Assembly (NCBI RefSeq): GCF_003967355.1
Contig: NZ_BIFH01000024.1
Location: 124,001 to 188,000, forward strand
Direction: 5' to 3'
Length of the DNA stretch: 64,000 nt
Source of the DNA: Embleya hyalina
GTDB lineage: Bacteria; Actinomycetota; Actinomycetes; Streptomycetales; Streptomycetaceae
Shown: piece by piece, positions 28,508-37,203 of the stretch
Numbering within the stretch: position 1 is the stretch's first letter
Layout: every line of letters begins with the position of its first letter
The notes under the pieces: model-generated
Database searches by the model: none
Seen by the model: the letters and a program-made list of their open reading frames with translations, nothing else
Told to the model about the DNA's origin: nothing
Made by a program: the position numbers and the translations under genes

Positions 28508-29395
28508 ATGGCCGTGCGCCTGAGCACCCTCGACACGACCGCGGAACCCCGCGTCGCGGCACCCCCGCCGCCGCCGACCGTGGATCTCGACGATCTGTTG
28601 GCCCACCCGCACCTGGTCACCCGGCTGCCCACGCCGATGGCCCGGGCGGCCGGCGATCTGATGCTCGCCCGGCTCGCCACGCTGGAACCGGGCACCGTGG
28701 ACCACTCGTACCTGCGCGGACTGCTCGTCGAGCTGAACCTGCCGATGGTGCGGCACGCGGCCGGGCGCTACCGGCGGCGCGGTGAGCCGGTCGAGGACAT
28801 CGTCCAGGTCGGCACGATCGGGCTGATCAAGGCGATCGACCGCTACGAGGCGGATCGTGGCAGCAGCTTCATGGCCTACGCGATGCCGACCATCATCGGC
28901 GAGATCAAGCGCTTCTTCCGGGACACCTCCTGGTCGGTGCGGGTGCCGCGGCGGCTGCGCGAGCTGCGCACCGAGCTGCTGCGGGCCACCGACGAGCTGA
29001 CCGCGATGCACGGGCGTACGCCCACGCCGCGCGAGCTGGCCGAGCGGTTGTGCATCACCGAGGAGGAGGTGTTGGAGGGCCTGGACGCCTGCACCGTGTA
29101 CACCGCGACCTCGCTGGACGAGACCGCCTACGGGGACGCGGACGGGCAGGAGACGGTCGGCGACCGGCTCGGCTCCGAGGACCACGCGCTCGACCTGGTG
29201 GAGTACCGCGAGGCGCTGCGCCCGCTGCTGGCCGAGTTGCCGCAGCGCGAGCGGGCGATCCTGGTCATGCGGTTCTACGGCAACCTGACCCAGGCGCAGA
29301 TCGGCGAGCGGATCGGCATCTCGCAGATGCACGTGTCCCGCCTTCTCGCCCGCACGCTGGCTTCGCTGCGCGAACGGCTGATGATCCCGGGCTGA
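28508..29395 (+). CDS. SigF/SigB-type alternative sigma factor
   Basis: RNA polymerase sigma factor of the SigB/SigF/SigG group, 295 residues, ATG at 28508 with GGGAG seven nt upstream. Region 2: LVELNLPMVRHAAGRY and EDIVQVGTIGLIKAIDRYE, with RGSSFMAYAMPTIIGEIKRF. Region 3: RVPRRLRELRTELLRATDEL and PTPRELAERLCI. Region 4: ILVMRFYGNLTQAQIGERI and GISQMHVSRLLARTL. The N-terminal ~40 residues are Pro-rich and variable, as in Streptomyces paralogues. These sigma factors are normally held by RsbW-type anti-sigma kinases; none is adjacent. Confidence 0.93.
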   Translation: MAVRLSTLDTTAEPRVAAPPPPPTVDLDDLLAHPHLVTRLPTPMARAAGDLMLARLATLEPGTVDHSYLRGLLVELNLPMVRHAAGRYRRRGEPVEDIVQVGTIGLIKAIDRYEADRGSSFMAYAMPTIIGEIKRFFRDTSWSVRVPRRLRELRTELLRATDELTAMHGRTPTPRELAERLCITEEEVLEGLDACTVYTATSLDETAYGDADGQETVGDRLGSEDHALDLVEYREALRPLLAELPQRERAILVMRFYGNLTQAQIGERIGISQMHVSRLLARTLASLRERLMIPG

Positions 29396-29589
29396 GCCGA
29401 TGCCTGCCGGCTCCGGAAGGGGACGCGTGCGGGTCGGCGGGGCGGGCGGCTCGCGTCGCACGTGCGGGTGCGCGGTGCGCGGTGCGCCGTGCGGCCACGA
29501 CCGGCCGCGCCTCCCGCGGCCGGTGCGGGACGCCGAGGCCGCCCGGGCCGGCCGGGATCGTCCGAGAATCGCCGGCGGGCCGACGCCAC

Positions 29590-30375
29590 CGCCCGGCCGA
29601 CCGCGACCTCCCGGGCCCGCATGGCTGCCGTGAGCACCCGGCCCGCCGCGACCGGCCGGGGCCGCGTGGCCTACGCGACCACCCCGGCCCGCGTGGCTGC
29701 CGTGAGCACCCGGATCACGGCGACCTCCCGGCCTCGCGTGGCTGCCGCGACCGCCCCGGCCCGCCGAGACTGCCCGGCCTCGCGTGGCTGCCGCGACCAC
29801 CCCGGCCCGCCGCGACCGGCCCGGCCCGCGTGGCTGCCGTGAGCACCGATCACGGCGACTGCCCGGCATCACGTGGCTGCTGCGACCGCCCCGGCCCGCC
29901 GCGACCGGCCAGGCCCGCGTGGCCTACGTGACCGCCCCGGCCCGCCGTGACCGGCCCGGCCCTCGTGGCTGCCGTGAGCACCCGGGTCACGGCGATCGCC
30001 AGGCCTCGCGTGGCTGCCGTGACCGCCCCGGCCCGCCGCGACCGCCCGGCCCGGCGTGGCCTACGCGACCACCCCGGGCCCGCGTGGCTGCCGTGAGCAC
30101 CCGGATCACGGCGACCGCCCGGCCTCGCGTGGCTGCCGTGAGCACCCTGGCCCGCCGCGACCGGCCCGGCCTGCGTGGCTGCCGTGAGCACCCGGATCAC
30201 GGCGACCGCCCGGCCTCGCGTGGCTGCTGCGACCGCCCCGGCCCGCCGTGACCGGCCGGGGCCGGTGGCTGCTGCGACCGCCCCGGGGCACGGCGACCGC
30301 CCGGCTCTCGTGGCTGCCGTGAGCACCCGGATCGCTGCGACCGGCCATCGTGGCTGCCTCGCCCGCGTGGCCGTC
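29590..30375. repeat. Degenerate GC-rich tandem repeat array
   Basis: About 785 bp of mixed repeats. The core TGGCTGCCGTGAGCACC occurs exactly eight times, commonly followed by CGGATCACGGCGACC and linked by variants of CCCCGGCCCGCCGCGACCGG. Spacing between cores ranges from about 42 to 140 bp, so it is not a clean array. Open frames run through it on both strands only because the repeat lacks stops. The rest of 29400-30472 also shows no gene. Confidence 0.8.
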
Positions 30376-30472
30376 GTGTTGCCCGGGTCCGCGATCGTCC
30401 GGGGGCGCTGCCCGTACGGCCGACCGCCTCGGGGGTGCCGCGGGCGGCGTGTGTATGGCGCGCCGTGCCGGG

Positions 30473-31264
30473 TCAGCGGAACAGGACCTCGAAGGGGCGG
30501 CGGAAGTAGGCCAGTTTTTCCGGCGGCAGGGGGATTCGGTCGTCGCGGCCCGGGACCAAGGGGGCTATCTGTGAGGCCAGGCACGACAACGCCCGTTCCT
30601 TGCGGGCCTGTTGCACCTCGGTCAGGTCGACCCGCAGTGCCCGGCTCCACGGCACCCGGGCGTCGTCCGGCCTGGCCCACTGCCACATCCGCAGTGGGAA
30701 CTCGACCAGCCCGACGCCGGTTTCCCGGCAGGCCGCGTCGGCCGCGCGGCCGGTGCTCTCGTGATCCGCGAAGCCGTCCTCGCGCCAGTTCGTGGCGCAC
30801 AGCGCGAAGCCCGCGACGAGCGGAATCAGCCGCTCCGCCAGGTCGCGTTCGTGGCTGCCGACCGTGCGGTCCGGGATGCGCAGCCGGATCACCTCGACCG
30901 GGGCCACGCCGCCGGGATTGCCGACCAGCGTGGCGAACGCCCGGTCGGATTCGCGGACGCGTCGGGCGGCCAGTACCGATCCGGGTAAGCGGCTGCCCGG
31001 ATGGGAGGCGTCGCCGTCCGTCACGCTGACCACCCGGACCGGCGCGCCGCCCGCCACCGCCCGCGAGATGAATCCGCCCACCCCGAGCACCGCGTCCTCC
31101 GGGTGCGCGGCGACCACCACGAGGCCGCCGGCAAGGATCGGCCAATCCTCGGGCAGGGTCACCGGCAGCGGTTGCCGTCGCCATTCGGACGTGGTGGTCC
31201 ACGTGCCTCCGGAGCCTGGATCGGGCACGGCCGTACGCGATCCGCGGAAGGTGGGAAGGCTCAT
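30473..31264 (-). CDS. PIG-L family deacetylase-like protein
   Basis: LmbE/PIG-L N-deacetylase fold, 263 residues; ATG at 31264 chosen because GGGAG lies six nt upstream. The metal/catalytic motif, normally AHPDDE, reads VVVAAHPEDAVLGVGGF here, so the general-base Asp is a Glu. Other motifs: VVSVTDGDASHPGS and DHESTGRAA (second metal-ligand region). Relatives remove acetyl groups from GlcNAc-containing metabolites such as mycothiol precursors. The N-terminal ~30 residues look disordered. Substrate unknown; the Asp-to-Glu change leaves activity in doubt. Confidence 0.82.
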   Translation of the reverse strand: MSLPTFRGSRTAVPDPGSGGTWTTTSEWRRQPLPVTLPEDWPILAGGLVVVAAHPEDAVLGVGGFISRAVAGGAPVRVVSVTDGDASHPGSRLPGSVLAARRVRESDRAFATLVGNPGGVAPVEVIRLRIPDRTVGSHERDLAERLIPLVAGFALCATNWREDGFADHESTGRAADAACRETGVGLVEFPLRMWQWARPDDARVPWSRALRVDLTEVQQARKERALSCLASQIAPLVPGRDDRIPLPPEKLAYFRRPFEVLFR

Positions 31265-31395
31265 CTGGACTCCCTGTCGAGTGGCGGAGTAGGGGTGACG
31301 ATCTCCCGAAGGGGTGGTCGGCGCCTGGGTAAGACTTACGAGCATCCGTCACCCGAGCGGGTTTGACCATGCGCGACACGGGAATTGAGGTGCCG

Positions 31396-32907
31396 TCAGG
31401 TCGCCGTCGGCACGGCCTCGGAGTTCTCCGTGCGCTTGCGCGCCGGGATCTGCGCGGCTTCGACCGGTTTGCGTCCGGGGATGAACAACGCGACGCACAG
31501 GCCCACGACCGCCGCCCCGCAGCCCAACCACAGCGAGGTCGTGAACGCGGCGTGGGAGGGGAACTCCCGCCCACCCGAACGCATCGTCAGGTTCGCGACC
31601 ACGACGCCGATCACCGCGCTGGACGTCGACGTCCCGATCGAGCGCATCAGCGTGTTCAGGCCCGTCGCCGACCCGGTCTCGCCGATCGGCACGGCCTGCA
31701 TGATCAGCGAGGGCATCGCCGCGTAGGCCAGGGCCACACCGACCGCCGACAACACCGTCATCGCGACGATCTTCCAGATCGCGTCGAGCATGAACACCGA
31801 GCACGCGTAGCCGATCGCGATCACCAGGGTGCCCGCCAGGAGCGAGACCTTCGGCCCGTAGGCGGCGGAGAGTCGGGCGGACAGCGGCGAGATCAGCATC
31901 ATCACGATCCCGGACGGCGCCATGCACAGACCCGCGACCACCATGCTCTTGCCCAGCCCGTAGCCGGTGCTCTCCGGATTCATCAGCACCTGGGGGAACA
32001 CCAACGACTGGGCGAACATCGCGAAACCGACCACGACCGAGGCGAGGTTGGTGAAGAGCACCTGCGGGCGGGCCGAGACGCGCAGGTCGACGAGCGGCTG
32101 CGCGGTGCGCAGTTCGAGCCATCCCCAGCCGAGCAGGACCACGACCGCCAGGCCGAGCAGACCGAGCGTGACGGCGCTGCCCCAGCCCCAGTCGGCGCCC
32201 TTGGTGATGGCGAGCAGCAGGGCGACCAGTCCGACGGACAGGCCGCCCGCGCCCGCGAAGTCGAACCGTCCGGGCAGCCGGAGCGGCGACTCGGGCACCA
32301 GGAGCAGGACCAGGACGATGTCCAGCGCGCCGATCGCGCCGGCCGCCCAGAACATCATGTGCCAGTCGGCGTTCTGCGCGATCAGCGCGGCCACCGGCAG
32401 CCCGATCGCGCCGCCGATGCCGAGCGTCGCGCTCATCAGCGCGATCGAGGAACCCAGCTTCGCGGGCGGGAGTTCGTCGCGCATGATGCTGATGCCGAGC
32501 GGGATCACGCCGAACGACGCGCCCTGGAGCAGGCGGCCGCCCACCATCGGGAGCAGCGAGTCGGACAGCGCGCACAACACCGAGCCGGCGACCATCAGAC
32601 CGAGGCTGACGACCAGGATCCGGCGTTTGCCGAACATGTCGCCGAGGCGCCCCATCACGGGTGTGCAGACCGCCCCCGAGAGCAGTGTGGCGGTGACCAC
32701 CCAGGAGGCGTCGGCGGGCGAGGTGTCGAGCATCCGGGGCAGGTTCGGCAGCAGCGGGACGACGAGGGTCTGCATCAGCGCGACGACCACGCCGCAGAAG
32801 GCGAGTACGGCCACCACGCGACCGGCGCGGTCCACGGTGGCGGGCGGGTGGGGGAGGACGCCCGCACCCGCCGGGTTCGGCTCCGGTATGCCGCTCGAAC
32901 CGGTCAC
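31396..32907 (-). CDS. MFS multidrug exporter, DHA2 (14-TM) family
   Basis: Drug:H+ antiporter-like membrane protein, 503 residues, GTG at 32907 with AGGAGG six nt upstream. About 14 hydrophobic segments; the MFS motif A is GRLGDMFGKRRIL after TM2, and motif C-like glycines appear in MSATLGIGGAIGLPVAALI. N- and C-termini are cytoplasmic and polar. Divergent from a MarR-type gene; a 37-bp palindrome lies between them, so the MarR protein probably represses both. Substrates are likely toxic hydrophobic compounds. Confidence 0.92.
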   Translation of the reverse strand: MTGSSGIPEPNPAGAGVLPHPPATVDRAGRVVAVLAFCGVVVALMQTLVVPLLPNLPRMLDTSPADASWVVTATLLSGAVCTPVMGRLGDMFGKRRILVVSLGLMVAGSVLCALSDSLLPMVGGRLLQGASFGVIPLGISIMRDELPPAKLGSSIALMSATLGIGGAIGLPVAALIAQNADWHMMFWAAGAIGALDIVLVLLLVPESPLRLPGRFDFAGAGGLSVGLVALLLAITKGADWGWGSAVTLGLLGLAVVVLLGWGWLELRTAQPLVDLRVSARPQVLFTNLASVVVGFAMFAQSLVFPQVLMNPESTGYGLGKSMVVAGLCMAPSGIVMMLISPLSARLSAAYGPKVSLLAGTLVIAIGYACSVFMLDAIWKIVAMTVLSAVGVALAYAAMPSLIMQAVPIGETGSATGLNTLMRSIGTSTSSAVIGVVVANLTMRSGGREFPSHAAFTTSLWLGCGAAVVGLCVALFIPGRKPVEAAQIPARKRTENSEAVPTAT

Positions 32908-33033
32908 TGACTGCCTCCTGGGGCTTGTGGCGTGGGGCTTGGGGTTTGAGGTCCGGGCGTGGGGCCCGGGCCCGGGGCTTGTGGCTCCGGTACTCGGATG
33001 CCGGCAACGTCGGGATGATTGCTGCGGTCAATG

Positions 33034-33070
33034 AATGTGCACGATACACATGATGTGTATCGTGCACATT
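33034..33070. promoter_or_regulatory. 37-bp perfect palindrome, shared MarR operator
   Basis: AATGTGCACGATACACAT (33034-33051), a single G, and ATGTGTATCGTGCACATT (33053-33070) form a perfect palindrome, AT-rich for this genome. It lies between the divergent MFS and MarR genes, 127 bp from the MFS start and 59 bp from the MarR start. Length and symmetry fit two overlapping or stacked MarR dimers. Confidence 0.85.
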
Positions 33071-33128
33071 GCCAGGGCCCGGCGCTAGGGTCGTACACGG
33101 CGCATCGGGTGTGAAGGCGGGAGTGGAT

Positions 33129-33617
33129 GTGTTGGAAGGCATCGAGCGGGAGCTGATGCTGATCGCTCGGCACCACGTCATGGGCAAGCGGCGGGGCGAC
33201 GGCATGGAGCGGTCGGCCTACCTGCTGCTGACCCGCCTGGAGGTCGAGGGGCCGATGACGATCGGCGCGCTCGCAGAAGCGTTTCGGCTCGACACCTCGA
33301 CGGTGAACCGCCAGGTGGCCGCGCTCCTGCGGGCAGGCGACGCGGAGCGCATCGCGGACCCGGACGGCGGCCTGGCCCGCAAACTGCGGATCACCGAGGC
33401 GGGCACCGAACACCTGGCGGCGGAGCGTGCCGGCCACTGCCGGGGCCTGGAACGCGTGTTGGCGTCCTGGGACGAGGGCGAACGCCGCGAACTACTCGAG
33501 TCCCTGACCCGCTTCAACCGCGCGGTCGAGAGCACGGAGGGCCGGGAGTGGCCCCGCCGCGACACGGGTGACGCGACGGGCGACGTGGCGCGCACGGGCG
33601 GCGTCGCGCGCGGGTGA
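33129..33617 (+). CDS. MarR-family transcriptional regulator
   Basis: Winged-helix MarR repressor, 162 residues from the GTG at 33129 (GGGAG six nt upstream); in-frame GTGs at 33111 and 33123 are alternatives. The wHTH reads MTIGALAEAFRLDTSTVNRQVAALL followed by the wing in DPDGGLARKLRITEAG. C-terminal helices contain RGLERVLASWDEGERRELLESL. An Arg/Gly/Thr-rich tail of ~20 residues follows. It is expected to bind the adjacent palindrome and regulate the MFS exporter and itself. Confidence 0.9.
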   Translation: MLEGIERELMLIARHHVMGKRRGDGMERSAYLLLTRLEVEGPMTIGALAEAFRLDTSTVNRQVAALLRAGDAERIADPDGGLARKLRITEAGTEHLAAERAGHCRGLERVLASWDEGERRELLESLTRFNRAVESTEGREWPRRDTGDATGDVARTGGVARG

Positions 33618-33849
33618 GTCGACGGGGCCGGGGCGTGCGGTGAGCCGAGTCGGGGTGGGCGGCGTGGCGGTGAGCGCGGTGAGCGCGGTGAGGAGGCTGC
33701 CGAGCGGGGGCCATGCCTCGGGGTGTCGACGGAGGGCCCGCGTGGAGGGTTGCTGTCGGGGGCGCTGTGGTGGCCGGCGCCGGGAGGGGTCTCCCGCTGC
33801 GGAGGTGGCGCGGGAGTTGTGGGGCTTGGTGGGGGATCGAAGGCCCGTT

Positions 33850-34608
33850 TCAGTGGCTCGGGTCGGGTTCCGTTGTGGGCTTGCCGGTCGCGTCGGGGGT
33901 GGAGTCCGGTGCCGGGCCGGGGGGTTCGGGAGTGGGCTTGGTGTTTGTCGCCGGCGCCGGCGCTGGGGGTGGCTTGGGGGCGGCGGCGGAGGCTGTGGGC
34001 GTGGTGGTGCCGGGCTCGGGCTTGGGTTCGGGCTTGGGCTTGGGTTCGGCGGCGGGCTTGGGGCTGGGCTCGGGGGTTGAGGGGGCCTTGCCGGTGGGCG
34101 CCGATGCCGGTTCGGGCGTGGTGGTTTCGTCGGGCGTCGGCTCGGGCTTCGGGCTCGGTTCCGTGGCGGTGGTGTCGGCCGTTGTGGCCTTGCCTGCCGG
34201 CGTGGTTTGGGCCGTCGGTTCCGTGTCTGTCGAACTCGGCGGGCTCGTCGGTGTGGAACTTGCCGCCGGTTCGGGTGAGTTCGGGGCGGCGTCGGGGTCG
34301 GCTTCGTCCGAGGCGGGGGAACTGTCCTGTGGGTGGGCCGTGTTCGGCGTCGCTTCGGGGGGTGTGGTTGTCGTGGCTGCCCTGGGCGGTATCGGACGCG
34401 TCTTGATCGGCTCCTCGTCGTACTCGTCCTCCGGGTCTTCCGCGTCGTCCGCGAATCGGCGGCGGCCCGCGAGTGCCAACAGGGCGCCGGCCGCGACGAG
34501 GACCAGGCCCGCGACGAAGATGGTGGGCTCGTTCCCACTGGCGCCCGCCAGGTCCGTCGCGATCGGCGCCATGTCTGCGAGGGTCCTCAACGGTGTGATC
34601 CGATCCAT
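33850..34608 (-). CDS. Pro/Thr/Glu-rich single-pass membrane protein
   Basis: Predicted 252-residue protein with one membrane segment near the N-terminus (TIFVAGLVLVAAGALLALAG) followed by RRRF and then ~190 residues rich in Pro, Thr, Glu, Ala and Lys with PKPEPKPEP-like repeats. The arrangement suggests an anchored, extended linker or wall-spanning stalk; no enzymatic domain is visible. ATG at 34608 or 34572. High-GC antisense frames also run here, so the call rests on the clean TM segment and composition. Divergent from the WD40-like gene. Confidence 0.6.
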   Translation of the reverse strand: MDRITPLRTLADMAPIATDLAGASGNEPTIFVAGLVLVAAGALLALAGRRRFADDAEDPEDEYDEEPIKTRPIPPRAATTTTPPEATPNTAHPQDSSPASDEADPDAAPNSPEPAASSTPTSPPSSTDTEPTAQTTPAGKATTADTTATEPSPKPEPTPDETTTPEPASAPTGKAPSTPEPSPKPAAEPKPKPEPKPEPGTTTPTASAAAPKPPPAPAPATNTKPTPEPPGPAPDSTPDATGKPTTEPDPSH

Positions 34609-34748
34609 CGGTGAACAGGTCCGGTCGTCTTACTAGCAGACGCGGCGAACCCGGGGAAACCGGCGCCTCGCCGAGAGTTTCCCGGCCGAAAGTTTTCCTG
34701 GCCGAAACACGAGCGCGCGAGGATCGGCCCGCGAACAAGGGAGCCGCG

Positions 34749-35768
34749 ATGACCGTCATGGCGACACGTACGGGGCTTGGCTGGGAGCACGGGATCGACG
34801 ACGTACCGTCCGACGTCGCGATCGCGGGTGGATCGTGTGTGGTCGCGGGGGTCGCCGGCGGGGTTCGTCTCCTCGACGCGGCGACCGGGCGATTCCTGGC
34901 CCGGATCGTGGTGCCGGGCGGGGTGTACCGGACCGAATTCTCGCCGGACGGCTCCGTGGTCGCCCTCGCCGGGCCCACCGGCTACGCCCTGTGGCGGGTC
35001 ACCGACGGTGCCCTGGTGGTGCGGACACCGGGCCTGCCCGCTCGCTGCGCGTGGTCCGCGGACGGCCGTTGCGCGGTGTCCTTCGGCGGCGTCGTGCGGG
35101 TGTACGCGCCCGGCACCGGGACCGAGTCGTGGCGCGCCGTGGACGGGCGGGTGCGGGTGGACGACGTGGTCTGGGTCGACGGGGGCGGCCTCGCGGTCGC
35201 GCTCGGCGGCGAGGTGCACATGTACGGACCGCGCGGCCGCACGCACGTATGGACCTGGCCGACGCCGGTGCGGCTGTTGGCCGGTACGCCGGGCGGGGCC
35301 TGGTTGTGCGCGGCGGGCGACGTGCCGGGTGTGCAGGTGCGCGGGGCCGGCGGGACGCACGAGGACCTGGACTCGGTCGGCGACCTGGCCGCCGTCGGGC
35401 TCGCCCTCGACGCGGGCGGCGGCCGGCTCGCGGTCGAGGACCGGGCCGGGCTGACGGTGTGGGATCTCGCCGCCCGAGGCGGCCGGGTACGCCCGCGCCC
35501 GCGTCGACTGCCCGCCCAGCCCCGGGCGTGCGCGCCTCGGTGGCGGCCGGCCGGCGGCGGTCTGCTGGCCACCTCGGGGGGTGACGGGATGCTCGTGGTG
35601 TGGGACGTACGAGCGGGGTCGGCGCGCAAGGCGGCGACCCCGCTCGTACGTCGGCACGTCTCGGCGCCGGTGGCCGCGCTCGCGTGGCACGGGAGGGACG
35701 CGCTGCTGTTCGCGGACCGCGCCGGACGGGTCGGTGCCCGGTGGTTCCCGGAGTTGACCGACCGTTGA
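34749..35768 (+). CDS. WD40-like beta-propeller protein
   Basis: Cytoplasmic repeat protein, 339 residues, ATG at 34749 with GGGAG five nt upstream. Blades are recognisable as VRLLDAATGRFLARIV, FSPDGSVVALAGPTGYALWRV, CAWSADGRCAVSFGGVVRVY and a last one, GGDGMLVVWDVRAGSARK. No signal peptide or enzymatic domain. Likely a protein-interaction scaffold; partner unknown. It ends 81 bp before the iron-box ATPase and probably has its own promoter. Confidence 0.75.
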   Translation: MTVMATRTGLGWEHGIDDVPSDVAIAGGSCVVAGVAGGVRLLDAATGRFLARIVVPGGVYRTEFSPDGSVVALAGPTGYALWRVTDGALVVRTPGLPARCAWSADGRCAVSFGGVVRVYAPGTGTESWRAVDGRVRVDDVVWVDGGGLAVALGGEVHMYGPRGRTHVWTWPTPVRLLAGTPGGAWLCAAGDVPGVQVRGAGGTHEDLDSVGDLAAVGLALDAGGGRLAVEDRAGLTVWDLAARGGRVRPRPRRLPAQPRACAPRWRPAGGGLLATSGGDGMLVVWDVRAGSARKAATPLVRRHVSAPVAALAWHGRDALLFADRAGRVGARWFPELTDR

Positions 35769-35799
35769 CCGGGGGCACCGGTGCCGCGACCGGGTTCGA

Positions 35800-35818
35800 T
35801 TAGGTTAGCCTCGCCTTA
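35800..35818. promoter_or_regulatory. Iron box (DmdR/IdeR-type)
   Basis: TTAGGTTAGCCTCGCCTTA closely matches the DtxR/IdeR/DmdR consensus TTAGGTTAGGCTAACCTAA. It lies 31 bp before the ATPase start, where it would overlap the promoter. Iron-loaded DmdR would repress the downstream gene. Confidence 0.85.
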
Positions 35819-35849
35819 CATATGCTGTGTACGGCCGGGAGGTCCGCCC

Positions 35850-36662
35850 ATGGAACTGCTCGTGGAAGATCTGCATGCCGGATACCCGGGCCATCGTGCG
35901 GTGTCGGGCGTCGACCTGTCCGTCGCCGCGGGCACGGTGGTCGCGATCGTCGGGCCGAACGGCTGCGGGAAGTCCACGCTGCTGCGCTCGATCGCGCGTC
36001 TGCACCGGCCGGAATCGGGTCGGGTCGCGGTCGGCGGCACGGACATTTGGGGGCTGAAGCCGCGTCAGGCCGCGCACCGTGTGGGCCTGTTGCCGCAGAA
36101 CCCGCAGGCGCCGGAGGCGGTCACGGTGTCCGGCCTGGTGCGGTATGGGCGGCACCCGCACCAGGGTCTGTTCCGCCAGTGGTCGCGCGAGGACGAGCGG
36201 GTGTGTCGGGAGGCGTTGACCGCGACCGGCGTGCTCTCGTTGGCCGATCGGCGGCTCGATCGGCTCTCCGGCGGGCAGCGGCAGCGGTGTTGGGTCGCGA
36301 TGGTGATCGCGCAGGAGGCGCCGGTGATGTTGCTCGACGAGCCGACGTCGGCGCTCGATCTCGGGCACGCGGTCGAGGTGCTGGGGCTGGTTCGGCGGGT
36401 GGCCGCGGGTGGGCGCACGGTGGTGATGGTGCTGCACGATCTGGCGTCGGCGGCGCGCTACGCGGACGTGCTGGTCGCGATGCGGGCGGGGCGGGTGATT
36501 GCGTCGGGGCCGCCTCGGGAGGTCGTGGACGCGGCGTTGGTGCGGGCGTTGTACGACGTGGACGCGGACATCCTGCGGGCGCCTGGGGACGGCACGCCCG
36601 TGGTGGTGCCGAGGTCCACGGCCGGCGAGCCCGCCGCGGCCGAGCCGGTCGCCTCCGGCTGA
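35850..36662 (+). CDS. Iron-siderophore ABC transporter ATPase, FecE/FepC-like (orphan)
   Basis: ATPase of a ferric-siderophore/heme/B12-type importer, 270 residues, ATG at 35850 after GGGAGG. Walker A GPNGCGKST, signature LSGGQRQRCW, Walker B VMLLDEPTSALD, and H-loop MVLHDLASAAR; VRYGRHPHQGLFRQW is typical of the FecE/FhuC branch. Preceded by an iron box. No permease or binding-protein gene is adjacent, so it must serve components encoded elsewhere. A repeat block follows directly after the stop. Confidence 0.9.
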   Translation: MELLVEDLHAGYPGHRAVSGVDLSVAAGTVVAIVGPNGCGKSTLLRSIARLHRPESGRVAVGGTDIWGLKPRQAAHRVGLLPQNPQAPEAVTVSGLVRYGRHPHQGLFRQWSREDERVCREALTATGVLSLADRRLDRLSGGQRQRCWVAMVIAQEAPVMLLDEPTSALDLGHAVEVLGLVRRVAAGGRTVVMVLHDLASAARYADVLVAMRAGRVIASGPPREVVDAALVRALYDVDADILRAPGDGTPVVVPRSTAGEPAAAEPVASG

Positions 36663-36674
36663 GCCCGGCTTGCC

Positions 36675-37203
36675 CGTCCTCAAGCGCCGGACGGGCTGAT
36701 GCGCTCGGCCCCGTTCGCGGGTGGGCCTGGTGTCCGCTTGCCGTCCTCAAGCGCCGGACGGGCTGCTTGGGTCCGGCCTCGGTCGTGGGCTGACCGGGTG
36801 CCCGCTTGCCGTCCTCAAACGCCGGACGGGCTGTTTTTGGTGGCGTTCGGGGATTTGGTTGCGGGGCGGTTGTCGTCCTGAACTCGGCCCATCCACGGAT
36901 GAGGCCGAGCGCATCAGCCTGTCCGGCGTTTGAGGACGGCGAGTCGAGATCGGCTCACTTGTGGATGTCGCCAAACACATCAGCCCGTCCGGCGTTTGAG
37001 GACGGTGGGCCGAGCTTGGCTCGGTTGCGGGTGTGGCCGAGCGCATCAGCCCGTCCGGCGTTTGAGGACGGCGAGTCGAGATCGGCTCACTTGTGGATGT
37101 CGCCGAACACATCAGCCCGTCCGGCGTTTGAGGACGGTGGGTCGAGATTGGCTCGGTTGCGGGTGTGGCCGAGCGCTTTAGCCTGTCCGGCGTTTGAGGA
37201 CGG
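36675..37203. repeat. Cluster of eight short GC-rich repeats, three in one orientation and five in the other
   Basis: The element CAGCCCGTCCGGCGTTTGAG, ending in GACG (~24 bp), occurs in reverse orientation at 36675, 36742 and 36810 and in direct orientation at 36915, 36981, 37047, 37113 and 37180. Copies differ at one to three bases (GCTT/GTTT, CCTG/CCCG). The direct copies are spaced almost exactly 66 bp apart. A decayed copy sits near 54194. No coding function is visible in 36663-37306. Confidence 0.9.
36903..37203. repeat. 132-bp tandem repeat, two full units plus a partial third
   Basis: Units begin with GGCCGAGCGC at 36903, 37035 and 37167, exactly 132 bp apart. Each full unit contains two of the short elements separated by GAGTCGAGATCGGCTCACTT and then GCTCGGTTGCGGGTGTGGCC-type spacers. 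The units are nearly identical, indicating recent duplication. Confidence 0.9.

Noticed and set aside
29050-30251. Open frames encoding repeated HPDHGDRPASRGCRD-like peptides in the repeat array
   Set aside because: Stop-free frames occur on both strands because of the repeat itself; no start with ribosome binding site and no known fold.
33713-34636. Plus-strand open frame rich in Gly and Val opposite the Pro-rich membrane protein
   Set aside because: It looks like the complement of a Pro/Thr/Glu-rich gene; the minus frame has a proper membrane segment with a basic stop-transfer and a disordered tail.
36675-37203. CRISPR-like look of regularly spaced short repeats
   Set aside because: Spacers are themselves repeated, copies change orientation, spacing is 66 bp within a 132-bp tandem duplication, and no cas genes are present.
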